Assembly: GCA_022813675.1 (NCBI GenBank)
Contig: CP063375.1
Span: 2,204,501 to 2,268,500 of the forward strand
DNA length: 64,000 bases
Direction: 5' to 3'
DNA from: Deferribacteraceae bacterium V6Fe1
GTDB taxonomy: Bacteria > Chrysiogenota > Deferribacteres > Deferribacterales > Deferrivibrionaceae
Positions 54,178-62,958 of this stretch are shown piece after piece. Each line of letters opens with the position of its first letter. Position 1 is the stretch's first letter. The translations under genes were made by a program, and so were the position numbers. A model generated the notes under the pieces. It was not told the DNA's origin. It ran no database searches and saw only the letters and a program-made list of their open reading frames with translations.

Positions 54178-55581
54178 ATGATAATAATTTGCGGAATAGG
54201 ATATTTTGAAGAACAACTTATCGCTAACATTAAAGATAGGGAAGTAATTGCAATAGAGTTGGACAAAGAAAAGGCCGCCAGAATTGAATCTCAATATCCG
54301 CACGTAAAAGCAATTATAGGTGATGCAAGTAGCGTATTGGCATGGAAAAAAATAGACCTTGAAAATGTTCAACACATCATAACTGCCTTCAAAGATGCCG
54401 ATGTAAGTCTTGAAATATGTTTTTTTATCAGAAAAACCTTTAAACTTGACATCCCAATTTTGGTTATTTCATACTCCGGGGATATTGAAAATAAATTCGC
54501 AGAGTTTGGTGTCACACTGATAAACCCTCTTGAAATGTCAATCAACCTTGTAATAAATAAACTCAACAAAAATTATTCGAAAGCTATCGATATAGGTATA
54601 AGAAAGGGTGAGCTGATTGAAATGAATGTCTTATCAAAATCTCACCTAACTGATAGAAAATTAAAGAATATTAGGCCTTCAAACTGGCATGTGGCAGCCA
54701 TTTACAGAAATAACGAAATCGTTATCCCCACTGGCAATGTAAAAATTAAAGTGGGGGATAAAGTTATCATATTTGGTGAGCCCAAAGTTTTGGAAAACCT
54801 TGCAAACATATTCTTAAAAGGTATCCCTCAATTCCCCCTTCAATATGGTAAAATTATGTCTTTATATATCTTTTCCGACAAAGATTTACTCTCATTAAGC
54901 GGAAGTGTCCATCTATTTAAGCACATAAGGTCACAGCGCCTTGAAATAATTGCTGTGGATACTGTTGTCGAAGAGGAAAAAATTATTTCGCTATTTGAAA
55001 AAAATGAAATAACAAAAGATTATAGCATAACTCCTGCAGAAACTTTCTTTGAAAATCTTAACAGACCGGATAATGGAATAAATGTATTCATTCAAAGAAA
55101 ATCTACATTCTTTAAAAAACTTAAGATAAAGCAAATCTTAAAAGAAACTTCAAAACCTACGGCTCTTATGAAAAATGGCGCTAATTTTTCAAAAATCTTG
55201 GTAAGCTTAAACAGCCCGGATATGACACACATTCTTGAAATTGCAGTAGAGCTTGCAAGACTGTTTAAAGTGGAAGTCGGTGCGGTATATGCTACACTTC
55301 CGAAGGCTTTACGCAATGAAGAAGATGCCGAACTCTTGCAAGAATCTTACACCATAGTCAACGATTTTAAGTCTATATATAAAATAAACATCGATTATAC
55401 AGTAATTGAGGGTAATCCCGTTAGGGAAACATTAAGATTTTTATCCAAAGAAGATAGTTTGTTATTTATAATTGGGTATGAACGCTTTAATCCCGGCTCA
55501 TTTTTTAAACCATCCGTTGCATATCACCTTGCAACAAAAACAACATTTTCTACAATATTAATACCTCAGAGTGTGGATTAA
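54178..55581 (+). CDS. TrkA-type regulator fused to a universal-stress domain
   Basis: The 467-residue protein has a TrkA_N nucleotide-binding domain (IIICGIGYFEEQLIANI, VIAIELDKEKA, IIGDASS), a TrkA_C domain (about 135-220, ending KVGDKVIIFGEPKVL), a middle region, and a C-terminal UspA domain (ILVSLNSPDMTHILEIAVELARLFKVEVGAVYA ... FIIGYERFNPGS). It would gate the antiporter encoded 2 bases downstream in response to nucleotides. The start codon follows AAGGGA. Confidence 0.85.
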   Translation: MIIICGIGYFEEQLIANIKDREVIAIELDKEKAARIESQYPHVKAIIGDASSVLAWKKIDLENVQHIITAFKDADVSLEICFFIRKTFKLDIPILVISYSGDIENKFAEFGVTLINPLEMSINLVINKLNKNYSKAIDIGIRKGELIEMNVLSKSHLTDRKLKNIRPSNWHVAAIYRNNEIVIPTGNVKIKVGDKVIIFGEPKVLENLANIFLKGIPQFPLQYGKIMSLYIFSDKDLLSLSGSVHLFKHIRSQRLEIIAVDTVVEEEKIISLFEKNEITKDYSITPAETFFENLNRPDNGINVFIQRKSTFFKKLKIKQILKETSKPTALMKNGANFSKILVSLNSPDMTHILEIAVELARLFKVEVGAVYATLPKALRNEEDAELLQESYTIVNDFKSIYKINIDYTVIEGNPVRETLRFLSKEDSLLFIIGYERFNPGSFFKPSVAYHLATKTTFSTILIPQSVD

Positions 55582-55583
55582 GT

Positions 55584-56744
55584 ATGTCTTCACATGAAGC
55601 TTTACTTTTATTTTTAATGGCTGCCATCGCCTTTATTTCACCTTATCTCGGCAAAAAACTGCGTCTGCCGATACCTGTAATTGAAATATTGTTAGGGATT
55701 TTGATTGGTACATTTATCAAGATTGATAAGCATGCATTTACCATTATAAAATTTATATCCGAATTTGGATTTTTGGTCTTGATGTATTTGGCAGGGCTTG
55801 AGCTTGACATAGAAGATTTGAAAAAGACTCCGAAAAAAGATTTTTTAATATATGTACTATACTACCTTATAGTAATAGGTGTGCTTTTTGGCACAGCCAT
55901 CTTATTTAACCTACCAATACCTTTGGTCCTCTTGGTATCTATGTCGGCAATCGGGCTTTTATACCCAATCCTTTCAGCAAGTAATGCATTGAATACAAAT
56001 ATCGGAAGGACACTCTTAATCATTGGCAGTGTCGGAGAAATAATAAGTCTTATTATCATAACCGCAACAACAATTTATTACAGCTACGGTTTCAGCATTA
56101 AGTCTGTTTACCATATTTCGGAAATTTTATTTTTCTGTATCTTTGCATATCTGGCTTTAAAGAGCTTGAAACTCTTTTCATGGTGGTATCCAAATACATT
56201 ACTAAAAATTGTCAGCAGTGACAACTCCGCCGAAACAGGTATGCGTACTAACTTTTTAAATATGCTTGTATTTGTCGCCCTTGCCGCATATTTGAACATT
56301 GAAATCATTATAGGCAGCTTCATCGGCGGTATGCTTTATGCGACAATTTTAAAAGATAACGAAGACATAAGAGAAGGTTTTGAAATGTTTGGAAACGGCT
56401 TTTTGATACCTATCTTCTTTATATATGTCGGCCTGGTATTTGATATTAACAGCCTTACAAATATTACGACAATAATATATGCAGTTTCTCTCTCTATCGG
56501 AATATTCGTGGTAAGACTTCTGGCAAGCCTTGTTTTTGTGTTTGCTGACATAAACTTGCGCAGTATAATTGCAATACCGCTCAGCACATCTTTTCCACTG
56601 ACACTTTTGGTGGCATTTGCCGAAATTGGGAAAGCTACAAACATATTAAGTGTTGAAATGGCAAGTGCAGCAATCTTGACATCAATATTAACGGCAATTA
56701 TCTATCCACCTATTTTAAAAGTGGCAATGAAATTTGCAAGATAA
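55584..56744 (+). CDS. CPA2-family cation/proton antiporter membrane protein
   Basis: The 386-residue protein has about eleven membrane helices with KLRLPIPVIEILLGILIGTF, LVLMYLAGLELDIEDLKK and the later GMLYATIL...FGNGFLIPIFFIYVGLVFD, all typical of the Kef/NapA (CPA2) family. The gene lacks an attached TrkA domain, which is supplied by the preceding gene. Exchange of potassium or sodium for protons is likely. Confidence 0.88.
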   Translation: MSSHEALLLFLMAAIAFISPYLGKKLRLPIPVIEILLGILIGTFIKIDKHAFTIIKFISEFGFLVLMYLAGLELDIEDLKKTPKKDFLIYVLYYLIVIGVLFGTAILFNLPIPLVLLVSMSAIGLLYPILSASNALNTNIGRTLLIIGSVGEIISLIIITATTIYYSYGFSIKSVYHISEILFFCIFAYLALKSLKLFSWWYPNTLLKIVSSDNSAETGMRTNFLNMLVFVALAAYLNIEIIIGSFIGGMLYATILKDNEDIREGFEMFGNGFLIPIFFIYVGLVFDINSLTNITTIIYAVSLSIGIFVVRLLASLVFVFADINLRSIIAIPLSTSFPLTLLVAFAEIGKATNILSVEMASAAILTSILTAIIYPPILKVAMKFAR

Positions 56745-56748
56745 CCAT

Positions 56749-56775
56749 ATATTTTAGGGGTGCCCCTTAAAATAT
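56749..56775. terminator. Shared terminator hairpin of convergent genes
   Basis: ATATTTTAGGGG and CCCCTTAAAATAT pair around a 2-base loop with one bulge. The structure overlaps the last codons of the DUF294 gene and begins 5 bases after the antiporter stop codon, so it may serve both strands. Confidence 0.6.
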
Positions 56776-58643
56776 TTCAGGCTATTGTTTAGATACTTTG
56801 TAATTGTATTTAAAGCATTCTTAAGCCTGTTTTGATTGTAAGCGGATAAACTGTCGGGATTAATATATTTATTAACTTTTTCACCCTTCTTTGCCGACTT
56901 TATTTGATTTCTAAGCACAATATCCACAACAATCTCATAAGCCTTTGACACTTTACCCACCGTCTCATCCGAAAGTATATGCTTCCTCTCAAGATGCTTT
57001 AATCTTTCCATTGTATTCAAGCTGCTCAGTTTCTTTGCAAGCGTATAAGCTCTTGTAACATCAACTACTATGGAAAGAGCATAAGGCTTTAGGTTGAGTT
57101 TGTCCTTATTTTCGCCCTCTTTTTCAACTATAAACTTTCCAAACAATGATATAGGGGATTTAAAATTGGTATCATTTTCTAAAAACTGAATAAGGAAAAT
57201 CGGCTTTTCTGCTATAATATCAAAAATGAACTCTTTTAACTCCCACACAAGACTGTCATGACCGCAAAATGTGTCCATATCAAAAACAATGGAAGACCTT
57301 AAAAATCCGCCGCCGCTTGAAGGGTCATTAACAATTTCGGCTATACTTTTTTTCCATTCCCTCAATGTTTTTGACATATTCGGGTTAGTCACCATTACAT
57401 TTCCGGGACATTTCTTATAGCCCACATAATCAAGGTTATCGACAAGTTTTTTACCAAAATCCTTCAGGATACTTTTCTCAGTTTGCGTTATATCGTCATC
57501 GAAAATAAATCCGTTGTCTTGGTCAGGGTCAAGCATCATCTCCTTTCTCGCACCGCTCCCCATTATTATCAAGGCGTGCTTAATATCGCATACATTTATC
57601 CCTGACTTTTTGTAAAACTCATCAACGGTAATTTTATGCACCTGTTTTTGAATTGCCAAATGGACTGATGATATTATCGGCAAGACATCCGCAGTCATTC
57701 TGCTTGACTCTATCAGCTCATCGGCGACCTTATAGAGATTAAGGTAAGAGTTTCTAAGCTCATCCAGACTTTTCGAAGATTCAATATGAGATGTGTATAT
57801 ATTGATACTGTTATATAAAATCTTGAGAATATCCTTATTGGATATTATGCCTATAGGTTTTTCATTTTTAACAATGATGCCATATTCTTTATTTCTGGCC
57901 TGCATCTCTGCCAAAACTTCCACCAAAGGATATTCTTTGGGCACCTTTACAATATCTTTGTCGACAAAATCGCATATTTTGGCATTCAAACCATATCTGT
58001 CAGCATTTGGCAAAAAGTTGTGTACCAAAGACTTAGCTGTTAGTATCCCGGATACATTTTCATTATCCGTGACAATCAAACTTCCTACCTTATTTGAAGA
58101 CATAATTTTACTTGCTTCAATAATCGGTATATCTTTCTCAACAGTGATTACAGGAAATGTCATATAATTTCCCACAGGCTTATAAGTAAAACTTTTTGAA
58201 AAACTGTTATCCTTATTTTGAAAAAGATGAAGTCTATCATTGACTACAGAATAAAAATACTTACTAAAAGCTTCGCTTGCATTTATTAACTTGTATATTG
58301 TTATCTCAGGAATAAAAAGTAGCTTAGACCCGCTACCTGCCACACCGCTCACCACATAACTTGACTTTCCAAGAAATGTGGTAAGCCCCGCCAAACCGCC
58401 TTTTCCCAAAATTTCCAAAATATTTCCCGCATCATCAATCAGTCTGATTTCGCCACTGATTATTAGGTAGATACCTTTATGATAGCTTTCGGCCTTATTG
58501 AAAAGTATCTCGCCATCCGTCAAATCAATATAACTGGCACTGTCAGCTATATTTTTTAAAAGCTCTTCGCCTAACTCATTAAGTATTTTTATCTCTTTTA
58601 CCGTTTCCAAAAAATCCGTAAAATCAATTTTACTTTTAAACAT
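56754..58643 (-). CDS. DUF294 nucleotidyltransferase-like protein with cNMP and CBS domains
   Basis: The 629-residue protein has an N-terminal cyclic-nucleotide-binding fold (about 20-130), two CBS domains (about 165-285: GNYMTFPVITVEKDIPIIEASKIMSSNKVGSLIV), then the putative nucleotidyltransferase DUF294, with LIIMGSGARKEMMLDPDQDNGFIFDDD near 365-390, and its helical C-terminal domain. The G-S-G-x-R-x-E...D-Q-D-N motif is that of GlnD-like nucleotidyltransferases. Target and ligand are unknown. It overlaps the MscS gene by 8 bases. Confidence 0.9.
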   Translation of the reverse strand: MFKSKIDFTDFLETVKEIKILNELGEELLKNIADSASYIDLTDGEILFNKAESYHKGIYLIISGEIRLIDDAGNILEILGKGGLAGLTTFLGKSSYVVSGVAGSGSKLLFIPEITIYKLINASEAFSKYFYSVVNDRLHLFQNKDNSFSKSFTYKPVGNYMTFPVITVEKDIPIIEASKIMSSNKVGSLIVTDNENVSGILTAKSLVHNFLPNADRYGLNAKICDFVDKDIVKVPKEYPLVEVLAEMQARNKEYGIIVKNEKPIGIISNKDILKILYNSINIYTSHIESSKSLDELRNSYLNLYKVADELIESSRMTADVLPIISSVHLAIQKQVHKITVDEFYKKSGINVCDIKHALIIMGSGARKEMMLDPDQDNGFIFDDDITQTEKSILKDFGKKLVDNLDYVGYKKCPGNVMVTNPNMSKTLREWKKSIAEIVNDPSSGGGFLRSSIVFDMDTFCGHDSLVWELKEFIFDIIAEKPIFLIQFLENDTNFKSPISLFGKFIVEKEGENKDKLNLKPYALSIVVDVTRAYTLAKKLSSLNTMERLKHLERKHILSDETVGKVSKAYEIVVDIVLRNQIKSAKKGEKVNKYINPDSLSAYNQNRLKNALNTITKYLNNSLKYFKGHP

Positions 58644-59448
58644 TTTCCACCTTTTTAATGCTTATATCCATCTGAGGATATGGGATATTTATTCCGTTTT
58701 TATCAAATTCTTCCTTAATTTTTTCAAGAATATCGCAATTTAGATTAAAATAATCGTTTTTATTCACCCACATCCTTAAGCCGATATCAATGCTACTTGC
58801 CCCGAGATTTAAAACACCTACAAAAATACCGGGCTCTTTTAACACTCTTGCATCACTCTCGGCAATCTTTTTCAAAATATCTTTTGCAAGTCTAATATCA
58901 TCCTCATAGCCAATCCCCACTACTATATCAAGTCGCCTATTATCTTCAGCAGAATAGTTAATTATTTCCGAGCCGGTTATCTTTGCATTAGGCATGTAAA
59001 CTACTTTATTGTCAGGTGTTTTCAGTCTTGTATTAAAAATTGACACTTTATCAACTACACCTTTTATGCCGCCTATTTCAACAGTATCGGAAACCTTAAA
59101 AGGCTTTGTCATCAAAATCATAACACCCGAGCCCAAATTTGAGAGATTATTTTGTAGAGACAACCCGATTGCAAGGGTCGCAGCACCAATTACTGCAGCA
59201 ATAGATGTAGTCCTCATGCCAAGCGTGTTTAATGCTACAACAATGGAAATAATAAAAAGTGCGTAATAGATAAGGTCGCCCAAAAATTTCCCGACCATCT
59301 CATCAACCTTTGCCTTTTCCATTGCCTTTCGGCTAATTTTTTTTACCTTGTTGGCGATAAACTTTCCGGCCAAAATGATTAAAATTGAAATAGCAAGCTT
59401 AGTCCCGTATTTAGTCAACAAATCAACGTAACTATCTAATCTTCCCAT
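58636..59448 (-). CDS. mscS: Small-conductance mechanosensitive channel (MscS)
   Basis: The 270-residue protein has three membrane helices and the pore helix AAVIGAATLAIGLSLQNNLSNLGSGVMILMTKPF (the Gly/Ala-rich TM3), followed by VGGIKGVVDKVS-like beta domain text and VVYMPNAKITGSEIINYS. The length is close to E. coli MscS. It releases solutes on osmotic downshock. AGGAT stands before the ATG. Confidence 0.93.
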   Translation of the reverse strand: MGRLDSYVDLLTKYGTKLAISILIILAGKFIANKVKKISRKAMEKAKVDEMVGKFLGDLIYYALFIISIVVALNTLGMRTTSIAAVIGAATLAIGLSLQNNLSNLGSGVMILMTKPFKVSDTVEIGGIKGVVDKVSIFNTRLKTPDNKVVYMPNAKITGSEIINYSAEDNRRLDIVVGIGYEDDIRLAKDILKKIAESDARVLKEPGIFVGVLNLGASSIDIGLRMWVNKNDYFNLNCDILEKIKEEFDKNGINIPYPQMDISIKKVENV

Positions 59449-59540
59449 AAAATCCTCCTTTTAAATCAATAAATTATAGCATAAAACATTATAATAAAAC
59501 CATACTTTTAAATTTTATAATTATATGCTACTATTATACC

Positions 59541-59963
59541 ATGAATACAAGTACAAAGTTAAATATACTTAAAGAAGTGCTTACTTCCGTTGAAAAAGTG
59601 TATCTCCATATAATGGCGCACCCTGATCTTTTTATAGGGAAAAGGGGATTAATAGGCAAGGAGAATGAAGAGGGGATTGTTTTGGTCTTCGGGCATCAAT
59701 CATATAAAAATCTCGAATATGAAGACAATTTTATTTATGTGGATATGAGATTTTCTGGAAAATGGGAAAGTTTGGCAATACCCGTATCTGCCGTTACAAC
59801 CGTATTTGATTCTCCGGTAGCACCTACATTTGTCTTCAACTTTAATGTGCCTAACATAGAAGGCAAAAATACGAAAACCCAAAAGGGAACCTTAAACAAT
59901 AAAAAAGAAAAACAACAAAACCAAAACGGCAAAGTAATCAAAATAGATTTTAAAAAGGAATAA
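59541..59963 (+). CDS. SspB-like ClpXP adaptor protein (predicted)
   Basis: The 140-residue protein has a core that fits the SspB fold: GIVLVFGHQSYKNLEYEDNFIYVDMRFSGK, then SLAIPVSAVTTVFDSP and PTFVFNF. In SspB the matching text is a strand pair, (A/M)RF(G/S)G, IPxxAVxAIY, and a following Phe. A flexible Asn/Gln/Lys linker ends in GKVIKIDFKKE, which resembles the ClpX-binding tail of alpha-proteobacterial SspB (VVSLDxFRKK). It would deliver ssrA-tagged proteins to ClpXP. It is followed after 1 base by an MscS gene. The similarity is by eye only. Confidence 0.6.
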   Translation: MNTSTKLNILKEVLTSVEKVYLHIMAHPDLFIGKRGLIGKENEEGIVLVFGHQSYKNLEYEDNFIYVDMRFSGKWESLAIPVSAVTTVFDSPVAPTFVFNFNVPNIEGKNTKTQKGTLNNKKEKQQNQNGKVIKIDFKKE

Positions 59964-59964
59964 G

Positions 59965-61053
59965 ATGGAACTTTATAATGATTTAAAAGAACTTCTCGAA
60001 TATACCATACTGAATGTAAAGCTCAAGCAGTTACTTATATTTTTTGGAATAATATTTTTAGCGTTATTCTTTAAGCAAATCATCACAAAAATCATTCTCG
60101 GTCGCCTAAAAAAGATTGCATCTAAAACCAAAACCGAAGTTGATGATGAACTGATAGATGCTTTGGAACAACCCTTAAAACTATCCGTAGTAATAGCAGG
60201 TTTTTACATAGCTTTTTCTACTATATATTTGCCTGACAATGCAAAAACCCTTGTAAACCATATCATTAATTCTTTATTTATATATGCAGTATTCTGGGGG
60301 ATTTATCGATGTGAGACACTTTTAGACAGAGTCATTGAAAAATTTTTGAAAAACAGAGATTTTGAACTTGTATCAAGTTTTCTCCCATTTATCAGTAAAT
60401 TTATTAAAACAACAATAATAATTTTTGGAGTTATATTCATTGTTCAGGAATGGGGCTACAATGTGGGAGCTCTTATCACAGGGCTTGGTATTGGTGGTGT
60501 AGCCGTTGCCTTGGCAGCAAAAGATACCCTTGCCAATCTTTTTGGAAGCATAATGATTTTAATAGACAGGCCTTTTAAAATAGGTGACTGGGTGATTATA
60601 AACGACATTGAAGGTATTGTGGAAGATATAGGTTTTAGGAGCACCCGCATCAGGACATTTGCAAAAGCTCTTGTCAGCGTCCCAAATTCCATAGTAGCGA
60701 CTACAGCCATAACAAACTGGTCAATGAGGGACAGAAGAAGAATAAATTTCAATATCGGTGTTACATATTCTACACCTCGAAATTTACTTGAAAAGGCAGT
60801 AAAAGAGATAGATCAAATGTTAAGGTTGCACCCGCAAATCCATAAAGACCCTTTGATGGTATATTTTACAGATTTTAAGGCAAGTAGCCTCGATATTTTT
60901 ATCTACTGCTTTGCGACTACGGCAGAATGGGCTAAGTATCTTGAGATTAAACAAGATGTAAATTTAAAAATCATGGAAATATTAGAAAATCTCGGTATAG
61001 ATTTTGCATTTAACTCTATGTCTGTTTATATTGAGAAAACACCTGAAAAATAG
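59965..61053 (+). CDS. Mechanosensitive channel, MscS family (second copy)
   Basis: The 362-residue protein has four or more membrane helices and the MscS core: GALITGLGIGGVAVALAAKDTLANLFGSIMILIDRPFKIGDWVII, then VEDIGFRSTRIRTFAKALVSVPNSIV. It has an extra N-terminal membrane region compared with the 58.6-kb copy and belongs to the YbdG/YnaI-like larger group. It probably opens at a different tension. Confidence 0.92.
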   Translation: MELYNDLKELLEYTILNVKLKQLLIFFGIIFLALFFKQIITKIILGRLKKIASKTKTEVDDELIDALEQPLKLSVVIAGFYIAFSTIYLPDNAKTLVNHIINSLFIYAVFWGIYRCETLLDRVIEKFLKNRDFELVSSFLPFISKFIKTTIIIFGVIFIVQEWGYNVGALITGLGIGGVAVALAAKDTLANLFGSIMILIDRPFKIGDWVIINDIEGIVEDIGFRSTRIRTFAKALVSVPNSIVATTAITNWSMRDRRRINFNIGVTYSTPRNLLEKAVKEIDQMLRLHPQIHKDPLMVYFTDFKASSLDIFIYCFATTAEWAKYLEIKQDVNLKIMEILENLGIDFAFNSMSVYIEKTPEK

Positions 61054-61060
61054 ATTATTA

Positions 61061-61083
61061 GGGCTAAGCTATAAACTTAGCCC
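61061..61083. terminator. Hairpin between mscS and ald (possible terminator)
   Basis: GGGCTAAG-CTATAAA-CTTAGCCC is a perfect 8-bp stem between convergent genes. No clear T-run follows on either strand. Confidence 0.4.
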
Positions 61084-61095
61084 ATAAAAAAATCA

Positions 61096-62205
61096 TTAAA
61101 TTATTTTTTCTATTTCATAAAACTCAAGGTTATGTGCCTCTGCGACTGGTTTACAAGTTACTTTTCCCAACATAACATTTATACCTTTTCTAATTGCTTC
61201 ACTTTCAAGGGCAGCTTTTTTCCATCCTTTGTTAGCTATTTCAAGACCAAATGAAAGTGTAGCATTTGTAAGGGCAAATGTAGATGTCCTCGCGTAAGCT
61301 CCGGGCATATTTGCAACACAATAGTGAATAATTCCATCGACTTCATACACAGGGTCTTGATGGGTAGTAGGCCTTGAGGTTTCCACGCATCCCCCCTGGT
61401 CAATAGATACATCCACAATTACAGCTCCGGGCTGCATAGTTTTAAGCATATCCCTGGTAATAAGGTGAGGAGCTTTTGCTCCCGGAATTAAAACCGTACC
61501 GATAACTGCATCAGCATCTTTTATTTCATTCATTATATTGTATCTGTTTGACATAATTGTTTCGCAGTTTTTAGGAAGAACATCTTCAAGATATCTCATC
61601 CTTTCCAAGTTGACATCCATTACAACTACTTTAGCCCCAAGCCCTGCAGCAATTTTTGCAGCATTAATACCTGCAGTCCCTCCGCCTAATATTACAAATT
61701 TGGCACTGTGAGTACCTGCAACACCTCCAGCAAGCATTCCTCTACCACCATAAGGCTTAGCAAGAAAATGTGCTGCCATCATTGATGCCATTTTGCCGGC
61801 AACTTCACTCATAGGCTCAAGAAGGGGAAGCTTTCTGTTTACCTCTATCGTTTCATATGCAATGCCTACTACTTTTTTCTCAATAAGTCCTATTGTTTGA
61901 GGCTTGTCAGGAGCAAGATGAAGATATGTGTATAAAATTTGCCCCTCTTTAAGCATTTCAATTTCAACTGTTTGAGGCTCTTTAACTTTAACAATCATTT
62001 CCGCACTGTCAAATATCTCTTTGGCTGTATCAAGAATTTTTGCACCTTCGTTTATATATTCTTCATCAGTAATACCGCTTCCAAGCCCCGCACCTTTTTG
62101 AATCAATACCTCATGACCTGCTGCAACAAATTGATGTACACCCGCCGGTGTCATACTTACTCTGTTCTCATTGTTTTTAATTTCCTTTGGTACGCCAATA
62201 ATCAT
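61096..62205 (-). CDS. ald: Alanine dehydrogenase
   Basis: The 369-residue protein starts MIIGVPKEIKNNENRVSMTPAGV and has KVKEPQ, LAPDKPQT, GGRGMLAGGVAGTHSAKFVILGGGTAGINAAKIAAGLGAKV (NAD loop) and ISIDQGGC-like DVSIDQGGCVETSRPTTH. These match alanine dehydrogenases, which interconvert alanine and pyruvate plus ammonia with NAD. The ATG at 62205 has AGGAG 8 bases ahead. It lies after the racemase-like gene and nhaC, with gaps of 24 and 18 bases, so amino acid use may link them. Confidence 0.95.
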   Translation of the reverse strand: MIIGVPKEIKNNENRVSMTPAGVHQFVAAGHEVLIQKGAGLGSGITDEEYINEGAKILDTAKEIFDSAEMIVKVKEPQTVEIEMLKEGQILYTYLHLAPDKPQTIGLIEKKVVGIAYETIEVNRKLPLLEPMSEVAGKMASMMAAHFLAKPYGGRGMLAGGVAGTHSAKFVILGGGTAGINAAKIAAGLGAKVVVMDVNLERMRYLEDVLPKNCETIMSNRYNIMNEIKDADAVIGTVLIPGAKAPHLITRDMLKTMQPGAVIVDVSIDQGGCVETSRPTTHQDPVYEVDGIIHYCVANMPGAYARTSTFALTNATLSFGLEIANKGWKKAALESEAIRKGINVMLGKVTCKPVAEAHNLEFYEIEKII

Positions 62206-62229
62206 CAAATACTCCTTTCAATAATTTAA

Positions 62230-62940
62230 TTATATTGCCGAGTTTATATAATTTACCATCGTTACAAAATCAAAAACTGGTTTGTCTGTTACTTTCCTAA
62301 TTGATTCTGCAAAAGGTGGTAAATCCGTACACTCTAAAACAAGTGCACTAATATTTTGATTTTCATTTATAGCCTTTAGTGCTGTACCAATAACTTCTTT
62401 TTCAATAATATCAAGATTCACATCTTCCTGAGGTGCCTCAAAAATCTTATTCCACTCATGGCATTCTTCCATACCATAAATACTTAAAGAAATATCAGAA
62501 GATATACCGACTGCATGTAAATGCTCCTCTTTCAATGCTCTTTTTTTTGCAGTAATAACCGCAATAGTTTTATTTTTTCCAAACATGTTACTTATAAAAG
62601 GAATTTGCAATAAACTTGAAGTAAAAACTGGTACATTTAGTGCCTCAGCCATTTCCCTTTGAAATATAGCATTAAAACCACAGCTAGTTGTTATCGCTTT
62701 GACACCTTTTTCGACCATTTCTTTAGCTTCTTCAATCATCTTTTTCATAATATCATGGTCTGGATTTTCAAGTATTGTGTGGATATTAGCGCCTTCTACC
62801 CGACGAAACATAACTGGGAAGTTATAAGTTTCAGGATTAGTGCTGTTACCTTTTAAGTATTCTAACTGCTCTAAACCTCGAGGTGATTGCCCTGCTTCCC
62901 AACATAAAATCCCTATTCTTGCATTCTTACCTGAACTCAT
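62230..62940 (-). CDS. Asp/Glu racemase-superfamily protein
   Basis: The 236-residue protein has the two catalytic cysteine sites of the Asp/Glu/hydantoin racemase superfamily: AITTSCGFNAIFQ and LVLECTDLPPFA. The N-terminal RIGILCWEAGQSPRGLEQLEYLKGN segment is not that of MurI. It may racemise an amino acid or cleave a related acid. GAGGTTAACAT precedes the ATG. Its place next to alanine dehydrogenase and NhaC suggests amino-acid catabolism. Confidence 0.78.
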   Translation of the reverse strand: MSSGKNARIGILCWEAGQSPRGLEQLEYLKGNSTNPETYNFPVMFRRVEGANIHTILENPDHDIMKKMIEEAKEMVEKGVKAITTSCGFNAIFQREMAEALNVPVFTSSLLQIPFISNMFGKNKTIAVITAKKRALKEEHLHAVGISSDISLSIYGMEECHEWNKIFEAPQEDVNLDIIEKEVIGTALKAINENQNISALVLECTDLPPFAESIRKVTDKPVFDFVTMVNYINSAI

Positions 62941-62958
62941 ATGTTAACCTCTTTTTAA

